From Pseudomonas putida NBRC 14164 (lineage in GTDB: Bacteria > Pseudomonadota > Gammaproteobacteria > Pseudomonadales > Pseudomonadaceae): a stretch of DNA of 64,000 nucleotides. The notes beneath the pieces were generated by a model. The model was not told the DNA's origin. It saw only the letters and a program-made list of their open reading frames with translations, and did not search any database. This document shows positions 32,632 to 42,628 of this stretch, one piece after another (position 1 is the stretch's first letter; each line of letters begins with the position of its first letter). The stretch is taken from positions 1,482,501 through 1,546,500 of the forward strand of contig NC_021505.1 of NCBI RefSeq assembly GCF_000412675.1, read 5' to 3'. Made by a program: the position numbers and the translations under genes.

Positions 32632-32763
32632 TGGGGGTCTCCCGATTATCTTTATTATGGCGAGATCGACCACGCGGGCGGCTTGCGGCGCCCGGCGGTC
32701 TTGTCGTGTTGTTGGCGGGCCTCTGTGGCCCTCCCTCATGGCTCCTGCCGGGGTGTAGCGGTA

Positions 32764-33714
32764 TTAACGACGCACGACGCCTGGTAGCACGCAGAGCATC
32801 TCGAACAGCAGGTTGGCGCCGAGCAGCGAGGTGTTGCCGGTGGTGTCGTAAGGCGGGGAGACTTCGACGAGGTCACAGCCGATCAGGTCCAGGCCGTGGC
32901 AGCCGCGAATGATCTCCATCGCCTGGATGGTGGTCAAGCCGCCGATTTCCGGAGTGCCGGTACCGGGCGCCCAGGCCGGGTCGATGCCGTCGATGTCGAA
33001 CGACAGGTAAACCGGGCCGCCGCCGACCTTTTCCCGGACTTCGGCCATCAGTGGCTCCAGCGATTTGTGCCAGCACTCTTCGGCCTGAACCACGCGGAAG
33101 CCCTGGCGGCGGCTCCAGTTGAAGTCATCGGCGGTGTAGCCCTGGGCGCGCAGGCCGATCTGTACCACGCGGTCGCAATCAAGCAGGCCTTCTTCCACGG
33201 CGCGGCGGAAGGTGGTGCCGTGGGCGATCTTTTCGCCGAACATGTGGTCGTTGACGTCGGCGTGGGCATCGATGTGCACCAGGCCGATCTTGCCGTGCTT
33301 CTTGTGCAGCGCACGCAGGATCGGCAGGGTGATGGTGTGGTCACCGCCCAGGGTCATCGGGATGACGTTGTGCTCGACGATCTCGTCATACGCTTCTTCG
33401 ATGATGCGCACGGCGTCCAGCAGGTTGAAGGTGTTGATCGCCACGTCACCGATGTCGGCCACCGACAGCGAGTCGAACGGGGCGGCACCGGTGGCCATGT
33501 TGTACGGGCGGATCATCACCGATTCGGCGCGGATCTGCCGTGGGCCGAAGCGGGTGCCAGAGCGCAGCGAGGTACCGATGTCCAGGGGCACGCCGATGAA
33601 GGCAGCATCCAGGCCTTGGGCACTTTGCAGGTGGGGGAGACGGAGCATGGTGGCGATGCCGCCGAAACGCGGCATTTCGTTGCCGCCCAGTGGTTGGTGG
33701 AGAGTCTTGTCCAC
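32764..33714 (-). CDS. gbuA: Guanidinobutyrase (agmatinase/ureohydrolase family)
   Basis: 316 aa. It hydrolyses 4-guanidinobutyrate to GABA and urea in the arginine dehydrogenase/oxidase routes. Mn-binding ureohydrolase motifs are complete: GGDHTITLP, HIDAHADVND and SFDIDGIDPAWAPGTGTPE. The sequence is closer to P. aeruginosa GbuA than to agmatinase SpeB, judging by the N-terminal LHQPLGGNEMPRFGGIATM. GTG start (complement 33712-33714) with GAGG 6 bp upstream, giving the GbuA length; a longer in-frame start exists upstream. Divergent from the LysR gene gbuR across a 24-bp palindrome. Confidence 0.88.
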   Translation of the reverse strand: MDKTLHQPLGGNEMPRFGGIATMLRLPHLQSAQGLDAAFIGVPLDIGTSLRSGTRFGPRQIRAESVMIRPYNMATGAAPFDSLSVADIGDVAINTFNLLDAVRIIEEAYDEIVEHNVIPMTLGGDHTITLPILRALHKKHGKIGLVHIDAHADVNDHMFGEKIAHGTTFRRAVEEGLLDCDRVVQIGLRAQGYTADDFNWSRRQGFRVVQAEECWHKSLEPLMAEVREKVGGGPVYLSFDIDGIDPAWAPGTGTPEIGGLTTIQAMEIIRGCHGLDLIGCDLVEVSPPYDTTGNTSLLGANLLFEMLCVLPGVVRR

Positions 33715-33861
33715 GGTGGGCCTCATCAGTCGGTCGATTGTTTTGTTTGTTCGAACCTGTGCCGCCGCGCGCCTTTCAAGTGTGGTTTTGCCGGCGGGCA
33801 GGGACATTTCGGCCAAGTCTGCTCAAGGTAGTGCCGCGGAAGAATCGCTACCGACAAATAC

Positions 33862-33885
33862 TTAGTTCAGGAATTTCTGAACTAA
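33862..33885. promoter_or_regulatory. 24-bp near-perfect palindrome between gbuA and gbuR
   Basis: Arms TTAGTTCAG (33862-33870) and CTGAACTAA (33877-33885) around GAATTT; 11 of 12 base pairs match across the whole 24 bp. It is placed 55 bp before gbuR and 148 bp before gbuA, as expected for the recognition site of a LysR activator that also represses itself. Inference from position and symmetry. Confidence 0.7.
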
Positions 33886-33939
33886 AGGCCGGCAGAGCGG
33901 TTAGACTGCGCGCAAATACCCTTGCGGAACCGTTGCACC

Positions 33940-34833
33940 ATGGCCTCGACATTGCCCGACCTGAAACTGCTGCGCATCTTCATCAGCGTGGCGCGCCACC
34001 AGGGCTTCGCCAACGCGCAGCGCGAGCTGAACCTGTCGACCTCGGCCATCAGCACCTACATGAGCCAGTTGGAAGGCGCGCTGGGCATCGTGCTGTGCCA
34101 CCGCGGCCGTGGCGGTTTCAGCCTGACCAGCAAGGGCGAGCTGTTCCACCAGGAAACCCTGCGGCTTCTGGCCGAACTGGATGGCTTCGAGCAGTATGCC
34201 GCTGCCCTCAAGGGCGAGTTGCGTGGCACCCTCAACCTCGGGGTTATCGACTCCACGGTCGGCGACCGGGCCTTGCCGCTGGCCGAAGCCATCGGCGCCT
34301 ACAGCCAGGAGCACCCGGCGGTGCACCTGCACCTGTCGGTGTCCAGCCCTTACGAGCTGCAACTGGGGGTGCAGGACAACCGCCTGGACCTGGCCATTGG
34401 TGCGTTCTCCTCGCGCATGAGCGGCCTGCTCTACCAGCCGTTGTACCGTGAACAGCACTGGCTGTACTGCAGCAGCCGCCACCCGTTGTATAACGAGCGT
34501 CGCATCCCCGAGCAGGTGGTGACCCAGCAGCGCATGGTCGGGCGTGGTTACTGGAGCCAGGCCGAGCTGGCCCGGCATGGCTTCAAGCACAGCGCGGCGA
34601 CGGTGGAGAGTATGGAAGCGCAGTTGATCCTGATCCTTTCCGGGGCCTATATCGGCTACCTGCCCGAGCACTACGCCCAGGCCTGGGTCGACAAGGGCGA
34701 CTTGCGCGTGCTGTCGCCGTCGACCTTCGGCTACCAGGCCCCGTTTTCGCTGATCATTCGCCGTGGGCGTAGCCGTGAACCCTTGATCCAGACCTTCCGC
34801 GACCTGCTCAAAAGCCAGTTGAACGTGGGCTGA
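33940..34833 (+). CDS. gbuR: LysR-family regulator GbuR
   Basis: 297 aa. The HTH is in LKLLRIFISVARHQGFANAQRELNLSTSAISTYMSQLEGALG, followed by a ligand-binding domain. Divergent from gbuA and next to the chemoreceptor gene, the same layout as PA1421-PA1423, where GbuR activates gbuA with 4-guanidinobutyrate. ATG 33940 is preceded by GCGGAACCG, a weak site. Identification rests on family plus context. Confidence 0.82.
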   Translation: MASTLPDLKLLRIFISVARHQGFANAQRELNLSTSAISTYMSQLEGALGIVLCHRGRGGFSLTSKGELFHQETLRLLAELDGFEQYAAALKGELRGTLNLGVIDSTVGDRALPLAEAIGAYSQEHPAVHLHLSVSSPYELQLGVQDNRLDLAIGAFSSRMSGLLYQPLYREQHWLYCSSRHPLYNERRIPEQVVTQQRMVGRGYWSQAELARHGFKHSAATVESMEAQLILILSGAYIGYLPEHYAQAWVDKGDLRVLSPSTFGYQAPFSLIIRRGRSREPLIQTFRDLLKSQLNVG

Positions 34834-34969
34834 GGCGCGACACATTCATGCATTCCGTCGGGCGGTGTTAAATTCCGGCAAAAGCTGACCGCTAACCTGA
34901 TAGCGCTCTGCTACATATCAACTTGCGCTGATGATTTTTCCCTTATTTCATCCTGCAAGGATCGCCCAG

Positions 34970-36535
34970 ATGCGCATGAATTTGCCCGTCACTGAGCACG
35001 AAAGAACCTTCTCCAGCGATCAACGCCTGATTTCCACGACTGACCTCAACAGCCGCATCACTTACTGCAACGAAGCCTTCGTGGCGATCAGCGGGTTTAC
35101 CTATGACGAGCTGGTCGGCCAACCCCACAACCTGGTGCGCCACCCGGATATGCCGCCATCGGTGTTCGGGCATATGTGGGAGACGATCAAGCAGGGCAAA
35201 CCGTGGATGGGGGTGGTCAAGAACCGGGCGAAGAACGGCGACTACTACTGGGTCAGCGCCTACGTCACGGCAATCTACGAGCAGGGCCGCATCAGTGGTT
35301 ACGAGTCGGTGCGCTCGGTACCCACGCGCGAGCAGATCCGCCGCGCCGAGGCGCTGTATGCGCGCCTGCGGGCCGACCGTGCAGCCGTGCCGTGGGTCGC
35401 GCGGCTGGGGCATGGGTTGGGCCATGGCTGGCCGCTGATCGGCGCGGGCCTGCTGTCGGCGGCCGGTTACCTGTGGCTGCCGCCCTATGCAGCGCTTGGG
35501 ATCCTGATGGCGAGCCTGCTGCTGGCCTGGTACCTGGTCGAGCACCGGCAGAACCAGGCTATCCGCCGCACGTTGGCCGAGCACCCGAAAGCCTTCACCA
35601 GCCCGTTGGTGGCGCTGACCTACAGCGACAACCCGGGCCTGCTGGGCCAGCTGGACCTGGCCATCATCAGCGAGGAAGCGCGCCTGCAAACGGCCCTGAC
35701 CCGCCTGGTGGACGCCGGGGTCGGGGTGAAGTCGCGGGCCGCGCAGTCGTCCGATCTGTCCGATGCCCAGGCGCAGATGCTCGACCGCCAGCGCAGCGAG
35801 ACCGACCAGTCGGCCACGGCCATTGCGCAGATGGCGGCGACCATCCAGCAGGTCACCCACAACGTGCAAAGCACGGCGCATGCAGCCGGCGATGCCGACC
35901 AGCTGGCGCAGCAGGGCAGCGAGCTGGCGCTGCGAAGCCTTAAAGCCATGGGCAGCATGAGTGATGCCGTCAACGACATCGATCAGGCGGTCAATGCGCT
36001 GGCCGAGCAGACCCAGTCCATCGGCAGCGTGGTCGATGTGATTACCTCGATTGCCGAGCAGACCAACCTGCTGGCGCTCAACGCTGCCATCGAGGCGGCA
36101 CGCGCAGGTGAGCAGGGGCGGGGGTTTGCCGTGGTGGCCGATGAAGTGCGTTCGCTGGCCCAGCGGACCCGCGCATCCACCGATGAGATTCACCACATCA
36201 TTGCCTCGTTGCGCGCAGGAGCAGAGCGGGCGGTGAGCACCGCCAACCGGGGTGAACAGATCTCGCGGGACAGCGTGCACAGCGTCGAGGCGGTGCAGGC
36301 GGCCTTGAGCGGGATTGCCCAGGCGGTCAGCCGCATCACCGGCATGAGCCAGCAGATGGCGACGGCGTCGGAGCAGCAGAGCCATGTGGCCGAGGACATC
36401 AACCAGCAGATCGTGAGGATTGCCCAGCTGTGTGACCAGAGTGCCGGGCAGGCCAGGCAGGGGGCAGAAATCAGCCAGGACCTGGAGCGCATGGCCGAGT
36501 ACCTGCATAGCTTGGCGGAGCGCTTCAACCGCTGA
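34970..36535 (+). CDS. aer: PAS-domain chemoreceptor, Aer type
   Basis: 521 aa. The N-terminal PAS domain ([30 protein letters not shown] through [20 protein letters not shown], about residues 12-105) is typical of Aer and would bind FAD. Then come two close hydrophobic spans (about 143-185), a linker and the methyl-accepting signalling tip [32 protein letters not shown]. It would sense redox or energy state and signal to CheA. P. putida has three Aer copies; position suggests Aer-3. Two possible starts (34970 and 34976) follow AAGGA. The P. aeruginosa gene at this place is bdlA (biofilm dispersal). Confidence 0.87.
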   Translation: MRMNLPVTEHERTFSSDQRLISTTDLNSRITYCNEAFVAISGFTYDELVGQPHNLVRHPDMPPSVFGHMWETIKQGKPWMGVVKNRAKNGDYYWVSAYVTAIYEQGRISGYESVRSVPTREQIRRAEALYARLRADRAAVPWVARLGHGLGHGWPLIGAGLLSAAGYLWLPPYAALGILMASLLLAWYLVEHRQNQAIRRTLAEHPKAFTSPLVALTYSDNPGLLGQLDLAIISEEARLQTALTRLVDAGVGVKSRAAQSSDLSDAQAQMLDRQRSETDQSATAIAQMAATIQQVTHNVQSTAHAAGDADQLAQQGSELALRSLKAMGSMSDAVNDIDQAVNALAEQTQSIGSVVDVITSIAEQTNLLALNAAIEAARAGEQGRGFAVVADEVRSLAQRTRASTDEIHHIIASLRAGAERAVSTANRGEQISRDSVHSVEAVQAALSGIAQAVSRITGMSQQMATASEQQSHVAEDINQQIVRIAQLCDQSAGQARQGAEISQDLERMAEYLHSLAERFNR

Positions 36536-36544
36536 GATCGCTGG

Positions 36545-36648
36545 GGTCGCTTTGCGGCCCATTCGCAGCACAAGGCTGCTCCTACAAAGCCAGCGCGATC
36601 TCCTGTAGGAGCAGCCTTGTGCTGCGAATGGCCCGCAAAGCGGGCCGC
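36545..36648. repeat. Paired inverted REP element, GTAGGAGCNGCCTTGTG type
   Basis: Left copy GCTTTGCGGCCC-ATTCGCAGCACAAGG-CTGCTCCTAC and right copy GTAGGAGCAGCCTTGTGC-GAATGGCCCGC, here head-to-head with only about 18 bp between. It is between aer and tapT. Confidence 0.83.
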
Positions 36649-36685
36649 GGTTCTGTGGCAAACTGTTCCCGCCAAGGAGAACCCC

Positions 36686-37285
36686 ATGCCCAGACCCCGC
36701 TGCGAGCGCTGCCAGCGCCCGCTCGACCATTGCCTCTGCCCACTGATCCCCGCGCTCGACAGCCGCACCCGCGTCATCCTGCTGCAGCACCCCAGTGAAA
36801 CCGCCCATGCCCTGAACACTGCGCGCCTTGCTGCCCTTGGGCTGAACAATGCCGAGCTACGGGTAGGCGAGGTTTTCGATGACCTGGCTGAATGGCTGGC
36901 AATGCCTGGCTATCGGCCGGCCCTGCTGTTCCCGGGCGATGACGCTCAGGTGCTGACGGTCTATGGCAAGAACGATGACACACCGTTGCTGCTGATCGTG
37001 CCCGACGGCACCTGGCGCAAGGCGCGCAAGCTGCTGTACATGAACCCGCTACTGGAGGGGTTGCCACGGGTGACGCTGGGGGCAGTCGCACCTTCGCGTT
37101 ATCGGCTGCGCAAGGCGCCGGAGGCGGGGGCGCTGTCGACTATCGAGGCGGTGGTGGGGGCTTTGAATGCGCTGGAGCAACCGGCCTGCTTCGATGCACT
37201 GCTGGCGCCGTTCGAAGCGTTGATCGAGGGGCAGATCAAGGCCATGGGGGTGGAGACGTTCCAGCGTAACCATGGTGAGGGTTGA
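36686..37285 (+). CDS. tapT: tRNA-uridine aminocarboxypropyltransferase (DTW domain)
   Basis: 199 aa. N-terminal zinc-type Cys set (C6, C9, C16, C18 in MPRPRCERCQRPLDHCLC), a SPOUT-like core PSETAHALNTARLA, and the family motif as DGTW in VPDGTWRKARKL. TapT (YfiP) makes acp3U47 in tRNA using S-adenosylmethionine. AAGGAGA precedes ATG 36686. Confidence 0.88.
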   Translation: MPRPRCERCQRPLDHCLCPLIPALDSRTRVILLQHPSETAHALNTARLAALGLNNAELRVGEVFDDLAEWLAMPGYRPALLFPGDDAQVLTVYGKNDDTPLLLIVPDGTWRKARKLLYMNPLLEGLPRVTLGAVAPSRYRLRKAPEAGALSTIEAVVGALNALEQPACFDALLAPFEALIEGQIKAMGVETFQRNHGEG

Positions 37286-37296
37286 GGTGGCCGTGA

Positions 37297-37440
37297 GGGC
37301 CCTATCGCCGGCAAGCCAGCTCCCACAGTTACAGTGTCAGGCTCATGCTTTTATTCCCACAGGCAACTGCACAAAGTTTGAAGCCTATGCAGTAACTGTG
37401 GGAGCTGGCTTGCCGGCGAAAGGGCCGCAAAGCGGCCCCA
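37297..37440. repeat. REP element with extended right side
   Basis: The left copy GCCCTATCGCCGGCAAGCC through CTCCCACAGTTAC and the inverted right copy are separated by about 70 bp, twice the usual loop. The right copy runs on into AAGGGCCGCAAAGCGGCCCC, the hairpin of another REP type. It lies between convergent tapT and tolC. Confidence 0.82.
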
Positions 37441-37454
37441 AAATCTAAAGCCGA

Positions 37455-38813
37455 TCAACGCATCTCAGGCAAACGCGCCTCGGTACGCACCTCGGTGGTA
37501 GCCAGCGCCTCTGGCGGCAGCGAAATACGCTGTTTGCTCAGCAGCTCACCCATGGTCGCCAGCACGCGGTAGCGCGAGAACTCCTCGGTGTAGCGTACTT
37601 CGGTGTAGCGACGGTCGGCGTTGTACAGCTCGTTCTCACTGTCCAGTACGTCCAGCAGGGTACGCTGGCCCAGACCGAACTGGTCCTGGTAGGCGGCACG
37701 CACGCGCTTGGTGGTCTCGGCGTATTCACGCGCGGTCGGCAGCTGCTTGCTGGCGTTGTTCATGGCGTTCCACGCCAGGCTCAGGTTTTCGGTCAGCTCA
37801 CGCAGGGCGTTGTTGCGGATGTCCAGGGCCTGGTTGATCTTGTGCGCGTCAGACTGCAGGCGGGCCTTGTCGCTGCCGCCGCGGAACAGGTTGTAGTTCA
37901 TCTCTACACCGGCCTGCCAGTCGTTGTTGTTGTGGCCTTTTTCGCCGCCGGTGTTGTTATTGGCACCGGTTGCCAGAATGGCGTCGAAGCGCGGGTAGAA
38001 GGTCGACTTGCCGACTTCGTATTGCTGCTCGGCGGCGTTGACGTCAGCCTGGGCGGATTTGATGTAAGGGTTGTTCTGGCGCATGCTGTCGCGCGCGCCG
38101 TCGAGGGTCTCAGGCACCTCGCCCTTGATGGTCGCCGGGCTTTCCAGCTCGTCCGGGGCACGGCCGACCACGCTGAAGAAGTTGGCCTCGGCATCGGCCA
38201 GGTCGACTTCGGCGGTGTCCAGGTTGTTTTCCGCCAGGGCGCGACGTGCGCGGGACTGGTCAAGGTCGGCGGTGCTGCCGACGCCGCGCTCGTTACGCAG
38301 GCCGATCTGGTCGTTGACGCGCAGGTGGGCTTGCAGGTTGTTCTTGGCCAGGGTCACCAGCTCGCGGCGCTTGAGCACTTCCAGGTACACCTCGGTCGCA
38401 CGCAGGGCAACATCCTGGGCAACGGCCTGGGTGTAGTAGGCGCGGGAGGTGGACACCGCTTCGGTGCGGCCCACTTCGTTCGCGGTGTTGAAACCGTCGA
38501 AAATCATCTGCCGCAGGCGCAGCTCGGACTGGGTGTAGTTGAGGGTTTCCTTGTTGTGGTTACCCTCGGCACGGGTGGTAGCGTTGTCCGAACGCTGGCG
38601 GCCATAGCCAGCAACCAAATCCACGGAAGGGTAGTAGCCACCACGCGCAAACTTGACGTCTTCATCGGCCGACAGCTTGCTGTTGCGATTGGAGCTGACC
38701 TGCGGGTGGTAGTCCACGGCGCTCTGGACGGCCTCGGTGATCGACATCGCCTGTACGTTGGCACTCGCCAGGGCCAACAGTAATGCACTGGTGATGGGGT
38801 TCAAAACGCGCAT
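37455..38813 (-). CDS. tolC: TolC-family outer-membrane channel
   Basis: 452 aa. Signal peptide MRVLNPITSALLLALASANVQA, then two repeats of the TolC fold with long helices and strands (YYPSVDLVAGYGRQRSD; TYYPRFD-like STFYPRFDAILATGANNN). It acts as a trimeric outer-membrane duct for type I secretion or efflux. In P. putida the AggA/LapE-like protein of this family has been linked to attachment and adhesin export. No adaptor or ABC partner is adjacent. Preceded by a 310-bp AT-rich leader. Confidence 0.85.
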   Translation of the reverse strand: MRVLNPITSALLLALASANVQAMSITEAVQSAVDYHPQVSSNRNSKLSADEDVKFARGGYYPSVDLVAGYGRQRSDNATTRAEGNHNKETLNYTQSELRLRQMIFDGFNTANEVGRTEAVSTSRAYYTQAVAQDVALRATEVYLEVLKRRELVTLAKNNLQAHLRVNDQIGLRNERGVGSTADLDQSRARRALAENNLDTAEVDLADAEANFFSVVGRAPDELESPATIKGEVPETLDGARDSMRQNNPYIKSAQADVNAAEQQYEVGKSTFYPRFDAILATGANNNTGGEKGHNNNDWQAGVEMNYNLFRGGSDKARLQSDAHKINQALDIRNNALRELTENLSLAWNAMNNASKQLPTAREYAETTKRVRAAYQDQFGLGQRTLLDVLDSENELYNADRRYTEVRYTEEFSRYRVLATMGELLSKQRISLPPEALATTEVRTEARLPEMR

Positions 38814-39124
38814 GGGTACATCTCCCTGATCCTGGAATTGATCCTGCTGCTCGCCAAAAAAATGACGAAAAATTATCGCGTATAGTGTTGCAGGTTTTTA
38901 ACAACACAGCTAAGTACATTCAACGCGATAGATAAGAAGATTTATTCATATCAAATTGCCATATAAGACATATATTGTCTAACAATGACGACAAAACATG
39001 TCGAGGGCAAACGAGCAATAAGCCGCTAAACCCAGTATTTACAAGGCTTTTAGGCGGTTCCAGAACCATTTCGGATAAAGAAAACGTCAGTTAGGCGAAA
39101 GTGATATTTGGCGACAAAAAAATG
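38814..39124. promoter_or_regulatory. AT-rich intergenic region upstream of tolC
   Basis: About 310 bp far more AT-rich than the rest of the window, holding the tolC promoter and no gene. It includes AGACA-TATAT-TGTCT (38966-38980), runs of A, and TGTTGCAGG followed by TTTTTAACAACA. Such tracts in pseudomonads attract MvaT/TurA-type xenogeneic silencers. Specific sites are not proven. Confidence 0.5.
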
Positions 39125-39490
39125 TCACTTTCGCGTGTGCAGGGTTTTCTGTCTGACGATATACAGGCTTACCAGCACGGCGCTGGTCAACATGAAGGCG
39201 CGCGCCCAGAACAGGGGCACCAGATAGCACGACAGGCCGATGCTGGCCCACATCAGGCCGATGGCGTAGACCTTGCCCTTGAGGGGGATGCCTTCACCAC
39301 TAAGGTAGTCGCGGATCCACGGCCCGAGCTTCGGGTGATGGACCAGCCAGTGGTGAAAGCGCGGCGAGCTGCGGGCAAAGCAGGCCGCCGCCAATAGCAG
39401 GAACGGGGTGGTGGGCAATACCGGAAGGAAAATCCCCAACACCCCCAGCGCAACGCTGAGCCAGCCGATGGCCAGCAGCAGGTAGCGCAC
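39125..39490 (-). CDS. YbaN family (DUF454) inner-membrane protein
   Basis: 121 aa with about three membrane spans. The motif LGVLGIFLPVLPTTPFLLLAAACFARSSPRFHHWL is the YbaN/DUF454 signature. Function unknown. Leftward, 7 bp after the yecA stop, so probably the second gene of a yecA-ybaN pair. Confidence 0.85.
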   Translation of the reverse strand: MRYLLLAIGWLSVALGVLGIFLPVLPTTPFLLLAAACFARSSPRFHHWLVHHPKLGPWIRDYLSGEGIPLKGKVYAIGLMWASIGLSCYLVPLFWARAFMLTSAVLVSLYIVRQKTLHTRK

Positions 39491-39497
39491 AGCCGAC

Positions 39498-40085
39498 TTA
39501 GTGGTGGCGTGGCTTGAGCAGCGCCGGTTTTTCGTCAGGAGCGTGCAGCAGCAGGAACAGTGCGCTCAGCGCCTCGGGGATCTGTACGATCATGTCGTCC
39601 TGCAGGTTGGCATTGCTGGCGATGTCAGCGAACTCTGGCTGTTCGTCGAACAGGCCCGAGCCAACCATGATCGGCAGCAGCATCTCGCTGACTTCTTCTT
39701 CGGCGTTCTCGAACCAGGCCTCTTCACGCAGGAACACGCCTTCCATGAAGCCGATGCACCAGCCGCGCAGGTCGGAATCGTCCGGCTCGTCGGTCAGGTC
39801 CAGGTCGCATGGCAGGTCGAATTCTTCGTCGCTGGCCAGCTGGCGGGCAATGTGCGCTTTCAACGCCACCAGGGTGGCTTCGATTTCGGTGCGCTGGGCC
39901 TCGCTGGCGTAGTGCGGCTCTTCGGCGAACAGGGCATCGATCCATTCGCGCTCGGGCACGTCCTCGGCGTTGATCGACAGGGCGGTGAGGTAGCCGTGGG
40001 CGGCGACGTAGTCCAGCGCCTCTTCGTGCAGCTCGTCGGCGTCGAGGAAGGCTTGCAGGCGGGTCAGTTGCTCGGCGAAGGACAT
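39498..40085 (-). CDS. YecA/YgfB (UPF0149) family protein
   Basis: 195 aa, acidic, all-helical by composition. The family hallmark RGWCIGFMEGV is present around residue 107. UPF0149 proteins are cytoplasmic and of unclear role; no C-terminal SEC-C zinc motif is present, so it is the short form. Overlaps nothing; divergent from recQ. Confidence 0.83.
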   Translation of the reverse strand: MSFAEQLTRLQAFLDADELHEEALDYVAAHGYLTALSINAEDVPEREWIDALFAEEPHYASEAQRTEIEATLVALKAHIARQLASDEEFDLPCDLDLTDEPDDSDLRGWCIGFMEGVFLREEAWFENAEEEVSEMLLPIMVGSGLFDEQPEFADIASNANLQDDMIVQIPEALSALFLLLHAPDEKPALLKPRHH

Positions 40086-40330
40086 TACAGGGCTACCTTG
40101 GGGAATAAACGATACCGAATTCTAGCACCAAGCAAGGGTAGCGGGGTAAAGGGAACGTCTATCGCCGTGGTGCCCTGTGCGGTGCAGTGCTGCGGTATAC
40201 TCCGCGATTTTTCATCCAGGGGCGGATTTTATCGGCGCCTGGCAAAAACCGCTTACGCATTTGGCGTGTGCGGAGCGGGTTTTTCGTCCAGCCTGTATCC
40301 AGGATGGTACGGCGATTTGTGGAGTTGCAC

Positions 40331-42478
40331 ATGCTCGAACAGGCTCAGCGCGTTCTCAAGGACATTTTCGGCTACGACAGTTTCCGTGGGCGCCAGGCAG
40401 CAATCATCGAATGCGTGGCCAATGGCGGCGACGCCCTGGTGCTGATGCCCACCGGTGGCGGCAAGTCGCTGTGTTTCCAGGTGCCGGGGCTGCTGCGCCC
40501 GGGCCTGACGGTAGTGGTCTCGCCGCTGATTGCGCTGATGGACGACCAGGTCGCCACGCTGGACGAACTGGGTGTATCGGCCGCCGCGCTGAACTCGACC
40601 CTGACGGCGGAGCAGCAGCGTGAACTGGCCGGGCGCCTGCGCCGTGGCGAAGTGAAGATGCTGTACCTGGCGCCCGAGCGCCTGGTGCAGCCGCGTATGC
40701 TCGACTTCCTGCGCGAGCTGGATATCTCGCTGTTTGCCATCGACGAGGCGCACTGCGTGTCGCAATGGGGCCACGATTTCCGCCCCGAATACCTGCAACT
40801 CGGGCAGTTGGCCGAGCTGTTCCCGCATGTGCCGCGCATCGCGCTGACCGCCACCGCCGACATGCGAACCCGCGAAGAGATCGTCCAGCGCCTGCACCTG
40901 CAAGGCGCCGAGCGCTTCCTGTCGAGCTTCGACCGGCCGAACATCTTCTACCGCATCGTACCCAAGGAAGCGCCGCGCAAGCAGCTGATGGCCTTCCTCG
41001 GCGAGCGCCGCGGCAACGCCGGCATTGTCTACTGCCTGTCGCGCAAGAAGGTCGACGAAACCGCTGCCTTCCTTTGTGAACAGGGCTTCCCGGCATTGCC
41101 GTACCACGCTGGCCTGGCCGCCGAGACCCGATCGGCCAACCAGCACCGCTTCCTCAACGAGGAAGGGCTGATCATGGTCGCCACCATTGCCTTCGGCATG
41201 GGCATCGACAAACCCAACGTGCGCTTCGTTGCCCACCTCGACCTGCCCAAGTCGCTTGAGGCCTATTACCAGGAAACCGGCCGTGCCGGCCGTGACGGCC
41301 TGCCATCCGATGCCTGGATGGCCTACGGCCTGCAAGACATGGTGATGCTCAAGCAGATGCTGCAGAACTCCGAAGGTGACGAGCGCCACAAGCGCATCGA
41401 GCAGCACAAGCTCGACGCCATGCTGGCGCTGTGCGAAGAAACCCGCTGCCGTCGCCAGTCGCTGCTGGCCTATTTCGACGAAACCCTCGAACAGCCGTGC
41501 GGGCATTGCGACAACTGTGTAGACAACATCCAGACCTGGGACGCCACCGAGCCGGCCCGTCAGGCGCTGTCGGCGGTGTTCCGTACGGGCCAGCGCTATG
41601 GCGTGGGCCACCTGGTCGATGTGCTGCTGGGCAAGGACAACGAGAAGGTGCGCAATTTCGGCCACGAGAAGCTGTCGGTGTTCGGCGTCGGCAAGGGCCT
41701 GGCCGAGGTCGAATGGCGATCGCTGTTCCGCCAACTGGTAGCGCGCGGCCTGGTCGATATCGACCTGGAAGGCTACGGCGGGCTGCGCCTGTCCGACAGC
41801 TGCCGGCCGCTGCTGCGCGGCGAGGTGACCTTGCAACTGCGTCGCGACCTCAAGCCGCAGACCACGGCCAAGTCCTCGTCGTCCGGTGGCGGCAGCCCTG
41901 CCAGCCAGTTGGTGCGTGCCGAAGAGCGCGAGCTGTGGGAAGCGCTGCGTACCCTGCGGCGCAAGCTGGCGGAGGAGCACAGTGTGCCGCCCTATGTCAT
42001 CTTCCCCGACTCGACGCTGCTGGAAATGCTGCGCAGCCAGCCGGTCAGCCTCAGCGACATGGCCCAGGTCAGCGGTGTGGGCGCGCGCAAGCTGGAACGC
42101 TACGGCCAGGCGTTCCTCGAAGTGCTGAACAGCAGCGGTGGCACCGAAGAGGCGCCGAAAGTGGTGCTCGACCTGCGCCACGAACTGGTCAGCCTGGCCC
42201 GGGCCGGCATGACCCCGGCGCAGATCGCCGGGCAGCTCAACTGCAGCGAGAAGAACGTGTATAGCCTGCTGGCCGAGGCGCTGGGCCGCCAGGAGCTGAG
42301 CCTCGACCAGGCCCTCGACCTGCCGGAAGACCTGCTGATGGAAGTGCAGGATGCCTTCCTGGATGGCGAGGGCGAGCTGCCGCCGGTGTCGGCCATTGCG
42401 CCGCAGTTTGCGGGCCGTGTGCCGGAGGGTGTGCTGTATTGCGTGCGTGCGGCGCTGGCGGCCGAGTTCGAGATGTGA
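40331..42478 (+). CDS. recQ: ATP-dependent DNA helicase RecQ
   Basis: 715 aa. Walker A PTGGGKS near residue 45, the DEAH box in [20 protein letters not shown] near 140, helicase C motif [11 protein letters not shown], the zinc-binding CGHCDNC near 392, winged helix, an HRDC domain ([25 protein letters not shown]) and a C-terminal HTH_40 extension of about 100 residues. Role in recombination and replication-fork repair. ATG 40331 with GGAG upstream is chosen; the frame is open to 40187 but upstream residues look non-coding. Confidence 0.93.
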   Translation: MLEQAQRVLKDIFGYDSFRGRQAAIIECVANGGDALVLMPTGGGKSLCFQVPGLLRPGLTVVVSPLIALMDDQVATLDELGVSAAALNSTLTAEQQRELAGRLRRGEVKMLYLAPERLVQPRMLDFLRELDISLFAIDEAHCVSQWGHDFRPEYLQLGQLAELFPHVPRIALTATADMRTREEIVQRLHLQGAERFLSSFDRPNIFYRIVPKEAPRKQLMAFLGERRGNAGIVYCLSRKKVDETAAFLCEQGFPALPYHAGLAAETRSANQHRFLNEEGLIMVATIAFGMGIDKPNVRFVAHLDLPKSLEAYYQETGRAGRDGLPSDAWMAYGLQDMVMLKQMLQNSEGDERHKRIEQHKLDAMLALCEETRCRRQSLLAYFDETLEQPCGHCDNCVDNIQTWDATEPARQALSAVFRTGQRYGVGHLVDVLLGKDNEKVRNFGHEKLSVFGVGKGLAEVEWRSLFRQLVARGLVDIDLEGYGGLRLSDSCRPLLRGEVTLQLRRDLKPQTTAKSSSSGGGSPASQLVRAEERELWEALRTLRRKLAEEHSVPPYVIFPDSTLLEMLRSQPVSLSDMAQVSGVGARKLERYGQAFLEVLNSSGGTEEAPKVVLDLRHELVSLARAGMTPAQIAGQLNCSEKNVYSLLAEALGRQELSLDQALDLPEDLLMEVQDAFLDGEGELPPVSAIAPQFAGRVPEGVLYCVRAALAAEFEM

Positions 42479-42588
42479 CTGGCATGCAGATCGAGGGCAG
42501 AACCGCCATCTGCTGACCTTTGTCATGCTTTTTGACGATTATCGAACAATGAGGAGGGCGCGAGCCTTGCCTCGTGGGGCAGGTCATG

Positions 42589-42602
42589 GTTAGCTGCCTA
42601 AC
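42589..42602. promoter_or_regulatory. Inverted repeat upstream of MarR gene
   Basis: GTTAG-CTGC-CTAAC, 27 bp before the MarR start, followed by ACAATTAG. The size fits a MarR-family operator for self-repression. Inferred. Confidence 0.45.
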
Positions 42603-42628
42603 AATTAGATCTTTTCAATGAGTTGCTT

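Noticed and set aside
38966..38980. Specific operator AGACATATATTGTCT upstream of tolC
   Set aside because: Arms are only 5 bp in a very AT-rich region, where such repeats are expected by chance. It is mentioned only as part of the AT-rich region.
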